Assembly: GCA_014338405.1 (NCBI GenBank)
Contig: JTDE01000027.1
Coordinates: forward strand, 284,970 to 348,969
Direction of reading: 5' to 3'
Length of the DNA stretch: 64,000 nucleotides
Origin: Paragonimus skrjabini miyazakii
Taxonomy: Eukaryota; Platyhelminthes; Trematoda; Plagiorchiida; Troglotrematidae
Under the pieces are notes generated by a model. The model made no database searches. It was not told the origin of the DNA and saw only the letters and a list, made by a program, of their open reading frames with translations. A program made the translations under genes and the position numbers. Of the stretch, positions 1 to 10,933 are shown piece after piece. How positions within the stretch are numbered: the stretch's first letter is position 1; every line of letters begins with the position of its first letter.

Positions 1-77
1 TCGAAAGGGGCCGACTGGAAAGTCTATGGGGATGCGACAGCTGCGATCAATTGTGGGTGATGTTCAACTTAAAACTA
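1..77 (+). repeat. HH-SINE fragment (3' tail only)
   Basis: The window opens inside the conserved 3' tail of the HH-SINE family. The run from the GAAAGGGGCCGACTGG block to the GGGTGATGTTCAAC block matches the tail at 5745-5826 and at 34756-34830 with few changes. The tRNA-like head and the ribozyme would lie left of base 1. No coding potential. Confidence 0.8.
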
Positions 78-1786
78 AGAATAGGTTCATTCTCATTAAC
101 GTGGTTACTGACTTGACCTGAAGTTGAAGTGAGCACATTACTGCATTGTCCTCCGCTTTTAAATGCGTTCACTTCTTCCATAGCAGGAGGTTTCTAGTCC
201 TTGATTTCTCCACTGTGAGTGACAGTTGTTAGGTTACATGATATGGTTGATACGTTATGTAAACATTATAAGCGTTTACACTAGAAACATTTTCCAAGGG
301 GCTGCATTCAAGAATCACGGTTCGTTTCAGCGCAGTTGTTGCTTATGGTGTCAATCTTTTTTGTGATAAGTCGATGTTTACATCGTTAGAAAGAATGGGT
401 GCTTTTCTGTGTTCATACTCTAGGCAGGTGCATTTTCACTGTGTTTCTAAGACACTCTCAAACCGTCAGTTTGCATAATTCTTCCCATCTGGTTTGTAGA
501 AACTTCTGGTGTAAGCAAATACCATACGTGGCAACTGTTATATACGTGGTTCATTAAATGTATCTTGGTTATTCGTGCCAACCTATCACGATGCGACCGC
601 AAGCATTTTGACAAGGCTTCTATTCGTGATCAGTTCACATATTTTGCTACCAGTGCCACATCTTCAAGGTCACTCTGCTTTAACTGGCTATCCCCTTGAT
701 CGTTTTGGCCTGTGCATGTTAATCATGTGAAGTAAACACTTGTGTGCGTATTGTGCATTCTATTTCACAATACACTAACTGGCAACTTTCGCCTGATCTT
801 CCTTTCAGCTGGAATATCCGTATGCTATTGTTCTAATCTACCTTAACAACAAGTCGTATTAACTATTCGTCATGTTAGACTTTGACTGTCCCAAACTATT
901 CACATAATTATCGGTAGGTTAAGTGATTGGGTCAAGGTTAAAGATGTCGCTGCCTCTAAAATCTGGGTTCTGACCAAATCTGAACTACTACAATAAAAGT
1001 GGCTTTCATTTACGTTGCTTGTACTCTACCGCCCGAACTGTGAAGTCAGTACAATGCGTCACCAGTGACACAACTAACACGTCCACAAAAGACATAGGAA
1101 ATTTTGTCAGTAATTGGGGTATTTGACCAAGTGAGTAAAATATAACAACTTGACGTTTGGGTCACGCAACACACCGATCGCTGATTAAAAAAGGACACCA
1201 GAAGAGTCGAGGAAAATCATTGAATTTTGAAAGGAGTCCTTTGGAGAATGAGTCAGTCATCCCATATGTGTTGACATTGCATACCATCTGAACGAGGTCA
1301 CTGTACTTTTCAAATCGGAGCAGTACAACTCATCTGCTATTGTCTGTTTCTTCCGAGTGCTTTAGATAACGTAACTTAACTGTAATACTCGGAATTAGGG
1401 ACTTCGAATAACCCCGAAAATCGTACTCGACTTGAAACCTCCCACGTAAGTAATAATGAAAAGACCTCATACTGGTTACAGTAAACAGTTCTTATTCAAG
1501 AGACTAGCAGCCGAATTTGTGGATGTACAACAGTATTAAAGAAATCATAATTTGTCACTGGCTGATCGTATTAGTACATACCAAGTCATAAACCTTAAGT
1601 TAATTGGTACGAATACAAAACAAAGACAGTAATTAACGAATAACGGAAGTTGTAACATTGAGACTGTTCGTCCAATCCTGATGTAGTATTGGACGTTTGG
1701 ATTGGCCCCCTGTGAGATCTTCTGCTGCGTTAGGGTTTGGATAGGCGATGAATTGAGTAGATTTTAACCACGGTAACTCAAATAAG
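78..1786. other. No recognisable feature
   Basis: AT-rich sequence without an open frame of note, a tRNA-like box pair or a repeat that I could match elsewhere in the window. Probably intergenic or intronic. Confidence 0.5.
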
Positions 1787-2012
1787 TGTGGCTGAACGCT
1801 TACTCATGATGGTTTGGTCGAGTCTGGGGTCACTGGCTCGGTGGTCAAAACGGTTACTTCACAAAAGCGTGGCCCGAGTTCTAGTTCCAGCCGTGGCGAT
1901 GATATGAATTGCTGATATGCCCTAACACAAGTGAAAGTCGAGTACAGTGATTAGTTCCGAAAGGGGATGACTGGAGTGCTTGTTGAAATGCGCAATGTTA
2001 TGATAAATTGAG
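1787..2012 (+). repeat. HH-SINE copy (head, ribozyme, tail)
   Basis: Decayed copy of the tRNA-like SINE. The A-box-like TGGCTCGGTGG near 1833 and the B-box-like GAGTTCTAGTTCC near 1878 have tRNA-type spacing. A degenerate hammerhead follows (1907-1952), then the GAAAGGGG tail. The 5' module present in the 18.6 kb and 30.6 kb copies is not visible upstream. Confidence 0.7.
1907..1952 (+). ncRNA. Degenerate hammerhead ribozyme in HH-SINE
   Basis: At the place where other HH-SINE copies hold a hammerhead, the CUGANGA core reads CTGATAT and the GAAA core is kept. Stem I pairing is poor. Probably inactive. Confidence 0.4.
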
Positions 2013-2235
2013 AGGGATGTGAAGTTTTTACTAATCCGAGTAGTTTTCATTTCGCAGGATTTTGTATAGAGAAGTTCACCGTGCATCTGGGTTGAAGATC
2101 AGATAGCAACATGGTTGCTCACAGGGATTGGTCGCGATAGATAAAAATGCACGCAATCACGTGTTGTTAGCGACACAAAAAATTTAAAATATTGAGTTCC
2201 GTCTATCCAGTTCATTAAAACGGCAAGAAGATATA

Positions 2236-2280
2236 CATTGCGAGATGCAAGCATTTCGTTTATTCTCATCAGGCAATTAC
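2236..2280 (-). ncRNA. Hammerhead-like motif, left end of PLE
   Basis: Read on the minus strand it shows the exact core CTGATGA, a short stem II closed by a G-C pair, the core GAAA, a stem III of ATGC paired with GCAT, and an AUC-type cleavage triplet. ATTGC upstream can pair with GCAAT downstream, with two extra bases between. Bases 2242-2270 are the perfect reverse complement of 3193-3221. Hammerheads in PLE terminal repeats are established knowledge; activity here is untested. Confidence 0.5.
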
Positions 2281-2302
2281 AGAGAACATTCCTTATTTCT
2301 AG

Positions 2303-3160
2303 GCGTTTAGACGGTGCACTTGGTAGGTCTGTTTATCAAAAAGCCACATGAAGTGGGGTGTACGTGCAATTCTCTTCATTTACGCCCATGGCTTACGAAC
2401 GTAGTTTAGCGTGAACCATTTTCCATAGAGCAAGGATAATATGCACAGCCGATCATCTAAGGTCTGAAGAGGAGCTCCTAAAGAGTGTTCTGCTGGTGAA
2501 TTGATATCCGGCCAAATTTATTAAAATTCATTGCAAAGAACGAGTAGCTATCCCTCAACCACAATCAGTGCGGAAGAAGCAGGTTTTTATCACCCTTCCT
2601 TACACAGGTTACCACAACTTCACCAATGTAATTCGAAAGTTGAAATCAGCCATTGATCACATATATCCCGCGGCGGAATTGCGCTTGTTGCTTTCCACCC
2701 ACAGGATGAGTCTCTACTGCCCCGGTTGTTCTTTCTCGGAAAACTCTGCTTCTTATGTTATCTGCCAGTTCATTTGCAGCTGCGGTGACTCATACTTTGA
2801 CAGAACAGACCAAAACGTACGACAAAGGAAGGTGGAGCATATCTCCAAGTGGTTAGTGCAAACAATGTCTCAACGCGGGTCAGTATGGAAACACTCGAAC
2901 AGAAATCCGGCATCTTCGATCGCGAAACACTTAATCGCAACAGGTCACGTGGTAAACTCCTCACTTCGTTCATGGTCTTATTGAGCAACCGCAACCCCAG
3001 GTTGTTGACATTCTCCGAGGCGTTGTTGATCAAGGGTAACGCACCGGCCCTTTGTTGGCAAAAGGGTGCTAACGCAATCAATTTCGTTACCATGGCAGTC
3101 AACCCTGATTGCTCCCATGTGGTGTTCGTTCATTTGATCGTCTTGTCGCCAAGCGCTTAA
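2303..3160 (+). pseudogene. Penelope-like element fragment: RT C-terminus, linker and GIY-YIG tail
   Basis: This is a 5'-truncated Penelope-like polyprotein (reverse transcriptase fused to a GIY-YIG endonuclease). Frame 2303-2984 starts at the RLDGALGRSVYQK block that follows the RT palm in PLEs. It then runs through the LRSEEELLKSVLL linker and the KKQVFITLPYTGYHNF block to the C-rich endonuclease start (CPGCSFSENSASYVICQF) and SSIAKHLIATGHVVN. Three TGA stops interrupt the first part, at about 2348, 2393 and 2506. Near 2955 the frame shifts, and the C-terminal LTFSEALLIKG...ALCWQK block continues to about 3160. The catalytic RT palm is missing. The fragment lies between two inverted hammerhead motifs (2236-2280 and 3183-3226). 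Not functional. Confidence 0.8.
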
Positions 3161-3182
3161 CCTATCTAGCTGAATGTTTTAT

Positions 3183-3226
3183 GTAATCGACCGATGAGAA
3201 TAAACGAAATGCTTGCATCTCCTAAT
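3183..3226 (+). ncRNA. Hammerhead-like motif, right end of PLE
   Basis: It lies directly downstream of the PLE coding remnant. The core reads CCGATGA (one change from CUGANGA), then a short stem II, GAAA, stem III ATGC/GCAT and an AUC triplet. Its central 29 bp (3193-3221) are the perfect inverse of 2242-2270. Position and composition fit the terminal-repeat hammerheads of PLEs. Confidence 0.45.
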
Positions 3227-5334
3227 ATGTTTTCTTTTCGTCTTAATTACGCAAAAAAACTCAAAATTGTATATCTGTTAAATTCTAACTTTAGTTGCCT
3301 TCAAAACAACGCGCTCCTCAATTGGACGTGCTCCGTATAGAAAACTTTAAGTGGTGACAACTTGTGGGTTACATTCAGCTGTACTCTTCATGGAAAGATT
3401 CTTTCTCAGCAGAGACCACTGCGCTGACAAAGAACTGTCTCTCAAGCTAGCTAGAGTTGAAATGCAGAAAGTACGAAAGTACACAGCCTTTCAGCAGCTG
3501 TGACAAAGTCCCAAATAAGTCGATCAAGGTATCGTAGATCCATCGATGAACCATACCTACGTCTAAACATGTTTGTACACCACCTAAAGTTTGCTGGAAG
3601 CCGCACCTAATGACATGGTTGTTCATGAAGGCGAATCCTTCTGATTACAAGAATCACTCTTTATTAAGACGCAGGGTTCTAGCAAATCGCGCGTTCTCAT
3701 TACAGTCTCCTAGGCTGAAGTCTTTGCTGTGGATGGATCTAGGAATTGTGCGTACTCCTTGCGCAACACCCCAGTCGATCAATACGGACTAAACCAACCT
3801 CTCACTGACTTGCATAGACGCAAAGAGCATAAGGAAAGAGAATAAACTTCAGCCAACATTCACGTCTTTCAATAAATGGCTGTTTGGTGTATTCTGAATG
3901 TAACAGTCCGTCAGATATCTGTCAGTAGTCTAGGAATGCTTCTGCAGTTATCCGGTGGCAATTTACAAAGTGTTTTTTGAGTTAAATAGTCAAGTAAAAT
4001 TCGGCTTATAAAGTGGAATTTATTGACTGGAAATTAAGTGAACATGTTTTAGGAATCTGTTTGTATTTACTGTGCTCACTCTCGTGCTAGCAGTAAGCAG
4101 TCAATCTAGATCCTGCTTGAGATTATCAGAAATAGGTAGCTAGACGGAGATTGAAACCATCAGCCCTTGAGTTATGAACAGTAAACGCTGTAATCCAGTC
4201 GATCACTGGTCATGAGAAAATGCGATGAAACCACACAAATAGGAAATGACCACGAGACAGATGATTTTCGTCGGTGTGCGCAGAGAACAAGCCTTCTGTT
4301 GTATAACATTTTCGGCTGATAGGACTGTCTGTTTGATTGGCACATGACAAACTAGCGAAAACCCATTACAGTCTCCGAAAAAGGCAGAACTATTTCGCAA
4401 GTAACGGGTCCCACAGGCAATCAGCGAAAGGCACATATGCAACTTGTGTCATCTAACTTTGAAAAATCAAAATACCATTTATAATCTTGAGGCAGATAGA
4501 GTTTCCACAAGCTTGATGTAAATAATTTTGTCACCCACATTAATCTACGGCTTTGACCGATTTTAGGATAAACGGTATAACTAACTTGCAGGACAGTCAT
4601 CAACAGCCAGATCGACAGACTTGACTCACATAATTTTGTGTAACCCAAGTGACATAAGCTATGGGGTCTATATTTCAAATTCTCCTGATATCACACCTGT
4701 TTACTGCCATAGCGTTTCAACGTGGCTGGTTATCAGTTTCAGCCTATAACCTGGGGTTCTGACTTAATACTTTAGTGGAAACTTTAGCTTTGCTCACTCT
4801 AAGTCGTTCATGAAAACACGGAGAACGGACATTAAAAGCGGAGAGATCATAGTGCAACCTGAACACCGAGCAGAAATTGCACACAAGCACGCACTCCGGA
4901 CAAACCAGATCGGCAGTCGCTCACCGTCCACCTCCAAGGCATGGTTGCAGTCACTAAAACCAGGATGGTTATTCTGTTTCTGTCATATTCCTACTCATTC
5001 ATCGCACAAATGTTTCTTGGCTATCATGCCAACTTAGTGCTTGAGTTGTGTAGTCAGCCAACGTCAATCTTCGCGCAGCAATACAACCTCGGTTATCCCT
5101 TTTTCCCCTTCTGCCATACTGGTCTAGTGTGAACCACACGGTTCAGATAATTTTGGAGACTTGATGGGAACATACCAGAGAGACCTCTTTGGTCATCTCA
5201 AATTGTGATCAACTCATTTAAAAAACTATTTTCATACAGGTTTACATCGAGAAGTCTTAACGTAGAAATGGTATATTGCTGGCCGTTAAGATTACCAGTC
5301 TGCCATTTGCTTGTAAGTTCTATGTTTTATTCCC
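3227..5334. other. No recognisable feature
   Basis: Several open frames of 60-85 codons occur (for example 3610-3792 plus and 4421-4678 minus). None resembles a known family, and none is flanked by clear splice or start context. Treated as noise. Confidence 0.45.
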
Positions 5335-5576
5335 GAAATGGACTAATACGCATGTGAGTGACGATCAGGTTGCCCGACCGCCTCGAGAGGAGACACAGTT
5401 ACTGTCTGTTAACTCCAATCGATGACCCCTAGATTAGGACTTCTCTACAAGTTGAAATCACAGAAATCATTGACTTGTTGAGCGGTATTTGATTATTGAT
5501 GAATAGTAGGGGATTTTGGTTTTTCATATAGATTGAACATCACCCACAATTGATCGCAGCTGTCGCATTCACATAG
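5335..5576 (-). repeat. HH-SINE partial copy, tail joined to next unit's 5' module
   Basis: Read on the minus strand, the HH-SINE tail (5576-5521) continues without a break into the 5' module of a following unit. The CTCAACAAGTCAATG block is near 5480, and the TCATCGATTGGAGTT and ACTGTGTCTCC blocks lie at about 5430-5385. The same tail-to-module order occurs at 30470-30690. The copy therefore spans a unit junction, as expected from a head-to-tail multimer. Its tail is a perfect inverse of 5771-5826. Confidence 0.7.
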
Positions 5577-5580
5577 GCTA

Positions 5581-5826
5581 ACAAGCGAAAGTATTTGAGC
5601 GTTCACATATGATAATTTAGTCGTGCTTTATGTGAGGTCAATGTTGCCTCATGAACAGCGTGTCCGGGGTTCTAGTCCCGGCAGTGGCAATGATATGCAC
5701 TACTGATGAGCTATAACGAGAGCGAAACTCGAATCTAGTGCTTCTTCTCGAAAGGGGCCGACTGGATAGTCTATGTGAATGCGACAGCTGCGATCAATTG
5801 TGGGTGATGTTCAATCTATATGAAAA
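5581..5826 (+). repeat. HH-SINE copy (head, ribozyme, tail), best preserved ribozyme
   Basis: The copy starts at the GAAAGTATTTGAGCG block. It holds a good B box (GGTTCTAGTCCC near 5669) inside a tRNA-like T arm (CCGGGG / CCCGGC type pairing). The strongest hammerhead of the window follows (5697-5741), then the GAAAGGGGCCGACTGG tail. The A-box region is decayed. The right end is defined by the end of the 56-bp inverted arm. Confidence 0.8.
5697..5741 (+). ncRNA. Hammerhead ribozyme motif within HH-SINE
   Basis: Stem I is a perfect 6-bp helix: GCACTA (5697-5702) with TAGTGC (5736-5741). The core CTGATGA is intact (5703-5709). Stem II (5710-5723) starts GCT and ends AGC around a loop, and the GAAA core is intact (5724-5727). 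Stem III is minimal: ACTCGAAT has only its closing A-U pair. The predicted cleavage is after C5735 (AUC triplet). The order of elements is that of a type I hammerhead. Very short stem III helices are known in metazoan hammerheads and often act as dimers. Other copies support the model: at 34.7 kb stem III is a clean ACT/AGT helix. Confidence 0.7.
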
Positions 5827-6930
5827 TACTTTCTATCATTTCAGAACTCAACTTCCCCGACCGTAACAAGTAAACGCCAGCTAGAAGCTAGCTTTAGCCC
5901 TGTCCCCGACTAGCGGGGTGCTTTTAAACTGTACCAAAACATATGACTTCCGTTTAATCAGACGGGGTGTCATTGAAATGTCGCTGTAAGCTGACCTAGA
6001 TATATCGGATTATACACAGCCGGTTCAGCAAAGTACACCACTATTCTTCCTGTCAGATTGTTTCACAGAGCTGCCAGACAAAATGTGCTAAACTCTGATG
6101 GGTGCAAGCTGTCCACATTCACCAGCTTTATTCGAAGGATAGAGAACACAAAAAGACAGATGTAATCTTATTCCACTAACTGAGTAGGCAGGCTGACAGT
6201 ATAAGTGAATCCTACCTATCACAGTGTCTCATAATTTCGCATTTCACTTGTTTGACAGTCGGTGATTTTTCACTTTGTTAATCAGACTAGTATACAAGCT
6301 GTATCAACCTGTCTCTTGTATTCAGTAATTCATTACTTATCACGCCGGGTTAATCAGTCAACCACTCTCTTGCTTTGCATTTGGTTGTCTTGGGGAGAGA
6401 ATGGAGACAAGGCCCAGCGGAAAAATGTTTCACTGGTTAGTCCACGGTTAGTTATTTGTAGGCTGTGACACAATACAGTGATTACAATGTATAACCTAGG
6501 TACACAAGTACAGACACACTAAATGGCAAATCAACTGTGCTCATGGTTGTACATCCATAAAAGATTATTATTTTCTGTAGGTAAAGTAGGATGGAAAAGG
6601 CATTGTCATAAACGTTAGTGGACGTTCTATTCTGTTTATAGAGTTAGATCTTCACCAGTTGCAGATTAATGACCACATCTAGAAGACTGCTTAAAACCAG
6701 GCGACAAAGGTGTGTGGACGACACAATGTTTTTTAGGCATCCTCTGTGTCAGTCCAGAATGGTTTTTATAGTGCTGATCTATTTGAAATCAACTGAACGG
6801 CAGATCAATAAATTGGTGAGGAAAGTGGAAAACGAGAGCCGAATCGTATATTCTTCTACAATGGATTAAAATGGAGAACAGTGCAGTATCCGAAATGGGT
6901 TAATGAATATTGATCAAGGTGAACTTTGAA
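5827..6930. other. No recognisable feature
   Basis: Nothing that I can match. A 66-codon open frame at 6669-6869 contains CVDD, but the rest of it has no reverse transcriptase context. Confidence 0.45.
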
Positions 6931-8340
6931 TTAACAAAACTGCTTAGTCGGGAGGAATATTCCCAACCTTACAAGCGCGTAATCAGAGAAAACTGGGTTT
7001 GCATTCAAGTCTGCTATGCTGGACCTACATTGCAGCGGAGTGACCCCTAGGCCCGTTGCTATTCCCCTACTGAACATCGGTCGGCACGAATGATTGGAAG
7101 ACTTCATCATCAAGCGGGTCAACACTAAGTCACCTTTAAACCGTCGATGCCCTAACGCTTGCCTGGTCAAGGATGTTTTCTTGTCTTCACAAGGCATAGT
7201 TTTCAAGCTGCGGAAAATCTCGATGGCACAGCGTTGCACAGTTTTGTGAGTAACATGTCGTCTTGAGAAAAAGTGTAGCTAGATCGTATCTCCATTCGCA
7301 AGGAGCGAGCAAATAAAACTGTGATGCAGAGAGTGAAGGAAACGCGGAGGTAAATGACAAGAACGATATATGACTAGTGATGGGGCATTTCTATTCATCT
7401 TTTGCGCTCGCTGCAGCGTTCCGAATGTTTGAGCGAGCTTCTTAAGTCACTCGTCATAAGGACTGCCCGGAGTGGGAAGCGATCAATGTCGTACACGCTA
7501 ATCGACAAACTGCGGCTATTCAACTATGCATTTAATAACGCTAAATCTAGGATGGTTTGCATGAGACAACTTCAATATAATGCGTTTATCACTTAGTAGG
7601 ATAGGAGAACCATCATTAGTAGTAATGACAGGCAAAAGTTTGACATCGTCAGCCAACAACGTTGACAGGGAGGTAATAGACAGTTAATGATTCCCGTAAC
7701 TAGCAGAGCTCCTAGTAAGGAAAATATGCCTGTAGGTAGAGAATACATCATTTATGCCCATATTGTATAGACAGTTAACAATCTAAGACTGTTGTCATTC
7801 AAGGAGGTCGTCTTATATTCCATAGTGGAACAGCTCGCCTAAAAATGACATGAACCATACGGTCAACTGCTCTAACGGAATCGAGATATACGAGATCAAT
7901 GCCACTGCGCTGATCACTTGTGTTTAGTCTATTGATCAGCAGATATCAGCACCCTGATGGCGCACAAAGGACCCTCGTGAAAACCGTAATAAATTTTGGT
8001 ATATAAATCTCAGGAGAGGGATAAGATGCCTAGAGAGTCGGCCGTACACAAGCACCGTTAAAATGTTCCCGATGCTTGATAAGCTAGCGAGTGGTCGGTA
8101 GTCGTTAGGATGATTTTTTCTGTCACCCTCAATGACGTGTGTTGTTCGCAAGCTTCTAGCTATTAGGTGCTGGTCATTGGGTGATTGATTGCGCAAACGG
8201 TAGACTACAGGGGTCAGGAAGCTGATAAATCACTTCCGGAAAGTCTTAGGATATATACTGTCGAGATCAAACGAGCTGTCCTCAAGACTCCTGCACCTAG
8301 TGGACACCACTATTGAGAAAGTGCCAGAAATTTTAGCAAC
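6931..8340 (-). pseudogene. CR1/Jockey-like LINE reverse transcriptase remnant
   Basis: Reading from 8340 downward, blocks of a non-LTR reverse transcriptase appear in the right order. First is the IYPKTFRK block (compare PDGI.PKTLR). Next comes GDRKNHPNDYRPLASLSSIG (compare GDR..P.NYRPVSL.S..G) in an 86-codon frame, 8196-7936. Then come DLVYLDSVRAVDRMVH (motif A, compare YLDF.KAFDRV.H) and a broken GVPQGS-like block near 7715. The catalytic LLADDVKLLP (motif C) is near 7650, and LRSSLKHSERCSERKR near 7425. Last is the LINE C-terminal domain (RFKGDLVLTRLMMKS; 102-codon frame 7239-6931). Frames change several times and stops interrupt the rest, so it is dead. No endonuclease domain is visible upstream, consistent with 5' truncation. 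Confidence 0.75.
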
Positions 8341-10337
8341 ACTGCATAGAGTTCCCAAAACTTGAAGTCAGCAGTCAAGAGGAAATCGGATAGACCTAAG
8401 GTGATAAGTTTCAATCCATATCACATAAGTTCATCTTCCCTCTTGCTGACAGATGTAGGAACGGAGGAAGCCCCCCCCCCTAACCATAGGTTAGAACTAT
8501 TTAGGAGCATCATACCCCAAACTGTTCTGAAGATCACAGCAATGTTTATAATGTCATAAAGGGAGGTTTGAAGGGAAGTGTAGTCATCAAGAACCAACCC
8601 CCTCTTTTGCCTTCGGCCCTATCAGTGCGAAGAAAAACCATACCCCCTATGTTCAGCCTAAGATCTAGATTGAGAGCCAAGGTTATATTGCTATAACAAT
8701 ATGGGTATTTGCAGCAAACTAAGTTTGCGGGTTTCAGCTAACTTACCGACTTGAGCAAACGCAATGGGAAGTACGCACTCGACGAAGTCATTGTCAAACT
8801 AATGGGCTTTATCCCTGAGTTGTGAGTGAGGCAGTCATTTCAAAATGCAATCATAGGGACTGTTGCCGACAGCACATGAGCCGGATACAATAAGCTTTAT
8901 TAAAGAATCAACTGCTGACTACTCGCCAAAGCGGCTATTGCTGGTGTGATGATTTGTTTTAAAACTCCCGCCATTTAGAATGATTGGAGTGAAGCCAGCT
9001 TCCTGGGGGGGAAGGGGCAAGGTGAAGTTGGGGGCTGGATTGCTTCCTTATGTGCCACGTCATCTATTGCAAGGTTTTTAGAAGTCACGGACCAATTTTG
9101 TTCGATATGGGATTGAGAGTAGAATACGATAAGTATTTTATACTTAGACTTCAGCTAATTCATGTGCGGCTGAAAAGAATTGGTACCAATTATTGTCATG
9201 TCTTGGGTTATCGTTAAAAGAATCGGGAAAACTTATAATGATAGCATTGTGAGATCAATCAATGATTCCAAATTCCTTACTAAGGAGCTTATGCCTGTTC
9301 CGTTTCACTGTGGGCATATATGGACATGCCCAGGCACCAGAGTTGTTCAACAGCTTGTTTGACGCTACAAAAACGTCTTCTGTCAGGTTACCCTTCAAAA
9401 ATACAACCCACGCTAGCCGGGTTTTATAAATATGTGCAGAATCTAGTTTCATAGTTAATTGATTAGTACAATTCAATCTGCATGTCTCATTGCCCATTTT
9501 AATAGTAAGACCCCTCCAGCTTTCACGCTGGTGTTCGTCACTAAGCTGTAATCAACTGGCGGTGCATTTCTGGACAATTACAGAGTTCACCTGAAGAGCG
9601 GAAATCCATGTTTTATAAACAGCGGTGCTGGTAATCTTGGATTAGTCTTCAAATTTTATGGTCATTAAGAGATCGTTACTTTCTTTTCTTATCGCCAACA
9701 GGTCAGTAGGTTACCTGGATGGTATCATTTTCTGTTACATCAAATCGCTCTTCTGTGATTATTGAACTATTATATGTTTCACCTCTGGTTTACCAATAAA
9801 ACGAGAAGTAGCGTGTTACTTACTGTGAACTGGCTTATATTTGGCTACACAGAACTCGAGTCAGTCATCAAAATACTTAGCCAATTCAACACTAATTTAT
9901 AAAGTGAATCTACTGCGTACACTCGGTTGTGACGAACAGTCAACACATAGGCTAAGGCGTTAACCTAAAAATAATCAAAACCTGTTTGGAGTTAATGCGG
10001 ACATGCATGTAAAAGAAAGATGTAGAAAAACGATTAACAACAAGACAGTTTGGCTGATCACTCCGAATTAGCCTTTAACCCAAGAAACTCACTTAGTTTA
10101 TAACTGAAATACCGTGCAATACCATGGTTATTACAAGTTGCTAACAATTTCATGTTCACTCACGATTGCAGTGGCTCGTATGGCGCTTGCTATTGCAAGC
10201 TTTATGGTAACTTGTTTTCCTTTCTGTCAAGTATAATACGATAGAATGAACGCTAAGACAGAAAGAAGATTTGAATGCTTCTAGCTCGTATCCTAACAAG
10301 GACTCTTTCAGCCGGTGACAATCGTTCGATGAAATCC
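8341..10337. other. No gene recognised; homopolymer C and G-rich tract
   Basis: Holds a run of ten C at 8471-8480 and the G-rich tract described separately. Open frames of 60-86 codons here have no family resemblance. Confidence 0.45.
9005..9034 (+). other. G-rich tract, possible G-quadruplex
   Basis: Runs of 7, 4 and 5 G are separated by short spacers on the plus strand. The 7-G run could supply two G-triplets, giving four in 30 bases, although the last spacer is 12 long. No neighbouring gene is known, so a role is not assigned. Confidence 0.35.
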
Positions 10338-10377
10338 ATATATATATATATATATATAAATATGTAAATATATACAT
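10338..10377. repeat. AT dinucleotide microsatellite
   Basis: About 21 bases of pure (AT)n, then an imperfect AT-rich run ending TATACATA. Confidence 0.9.
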
Positions 10378-10489
10378 AGATCACAAACTAACCACATGAA
10401 TTTACAAGCGTGTCACGATTTATGGGACAGAGGAAAAAACGGTGCAGGATAAGGAGGTGGAAAGACTGACAAGACAGAACAAATTTCAT

Positions 10490-10933
10490 CGGTGCACACA
10501 CGGATTTGCAACACGAGCATTATTGCAATACATTCTTCACCTTGCCAGACGGCGTCGTCAACCAAAATGTTCACTGTCCGTTTAACCACAAATTACGAAT
10601 CCATGATCATCATACTGACAGAAGCTTTCAATGTCCGGGACTTCATACCCCTAACGCAAGTCATACGCCGGCACACCAGGCTGTCCCCTTCAACTTAGGC
10701 CACTACCAGCATAAAAAGCATGGTGTGGCAAAAGTGGGTTGGTATGCCAGTTTTGTGAGGCTAGGCCATTTCACTCAACCGAAGACAGAGTCCATCCCTT
10801 ACAAAAACACGTCTACAAACTTCACCACCATTGTCACGGTATTCCCACCACATTCCGCTATGTTTCGGAAACACCGGCTGTCGTAAATGAACCTTCTGTG
10901 AACAGCATCTGGGTGAATAAACCAGATTTCTGA
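10490..10933 (+). pseudogene. Possible decayed LINE zinc-finger tail
   Basis: Overlapping frames at 10506-10886 and 10739-10933 are rich in His and Cys. They recall the repeated CPHC...GHMRIH fingers that end many flatworm LINE polyproteins (for example NHKLRIHDH, LHHHCHGIPTTFRYVS). No finger is intact and two frames are needed. The assignment is weak. It could be chance composition. Confidence 0.22.

Larger units (their letters stand above)
5521..5826. repeat. Inverted repeat: 56-bp perfect arms 5521-5576 and 5771-5826
   Basis: The arm at 5521 (TTTTCATATAG...) is the exact reverse complement of the arm ending at 5826. Both arms are the HH-SINE tail. Homology ends abruptly outside the arms on both sides. 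The enclosed 194 bp hold one SINE head and ribozyme. Confidence 0.9.

Noticed and set aside
6669..6869. Frame containing CVDDTMFF, tested as an RT catalytic motif
   Set aside because: No upstream or downstream RT blocks in any frame.
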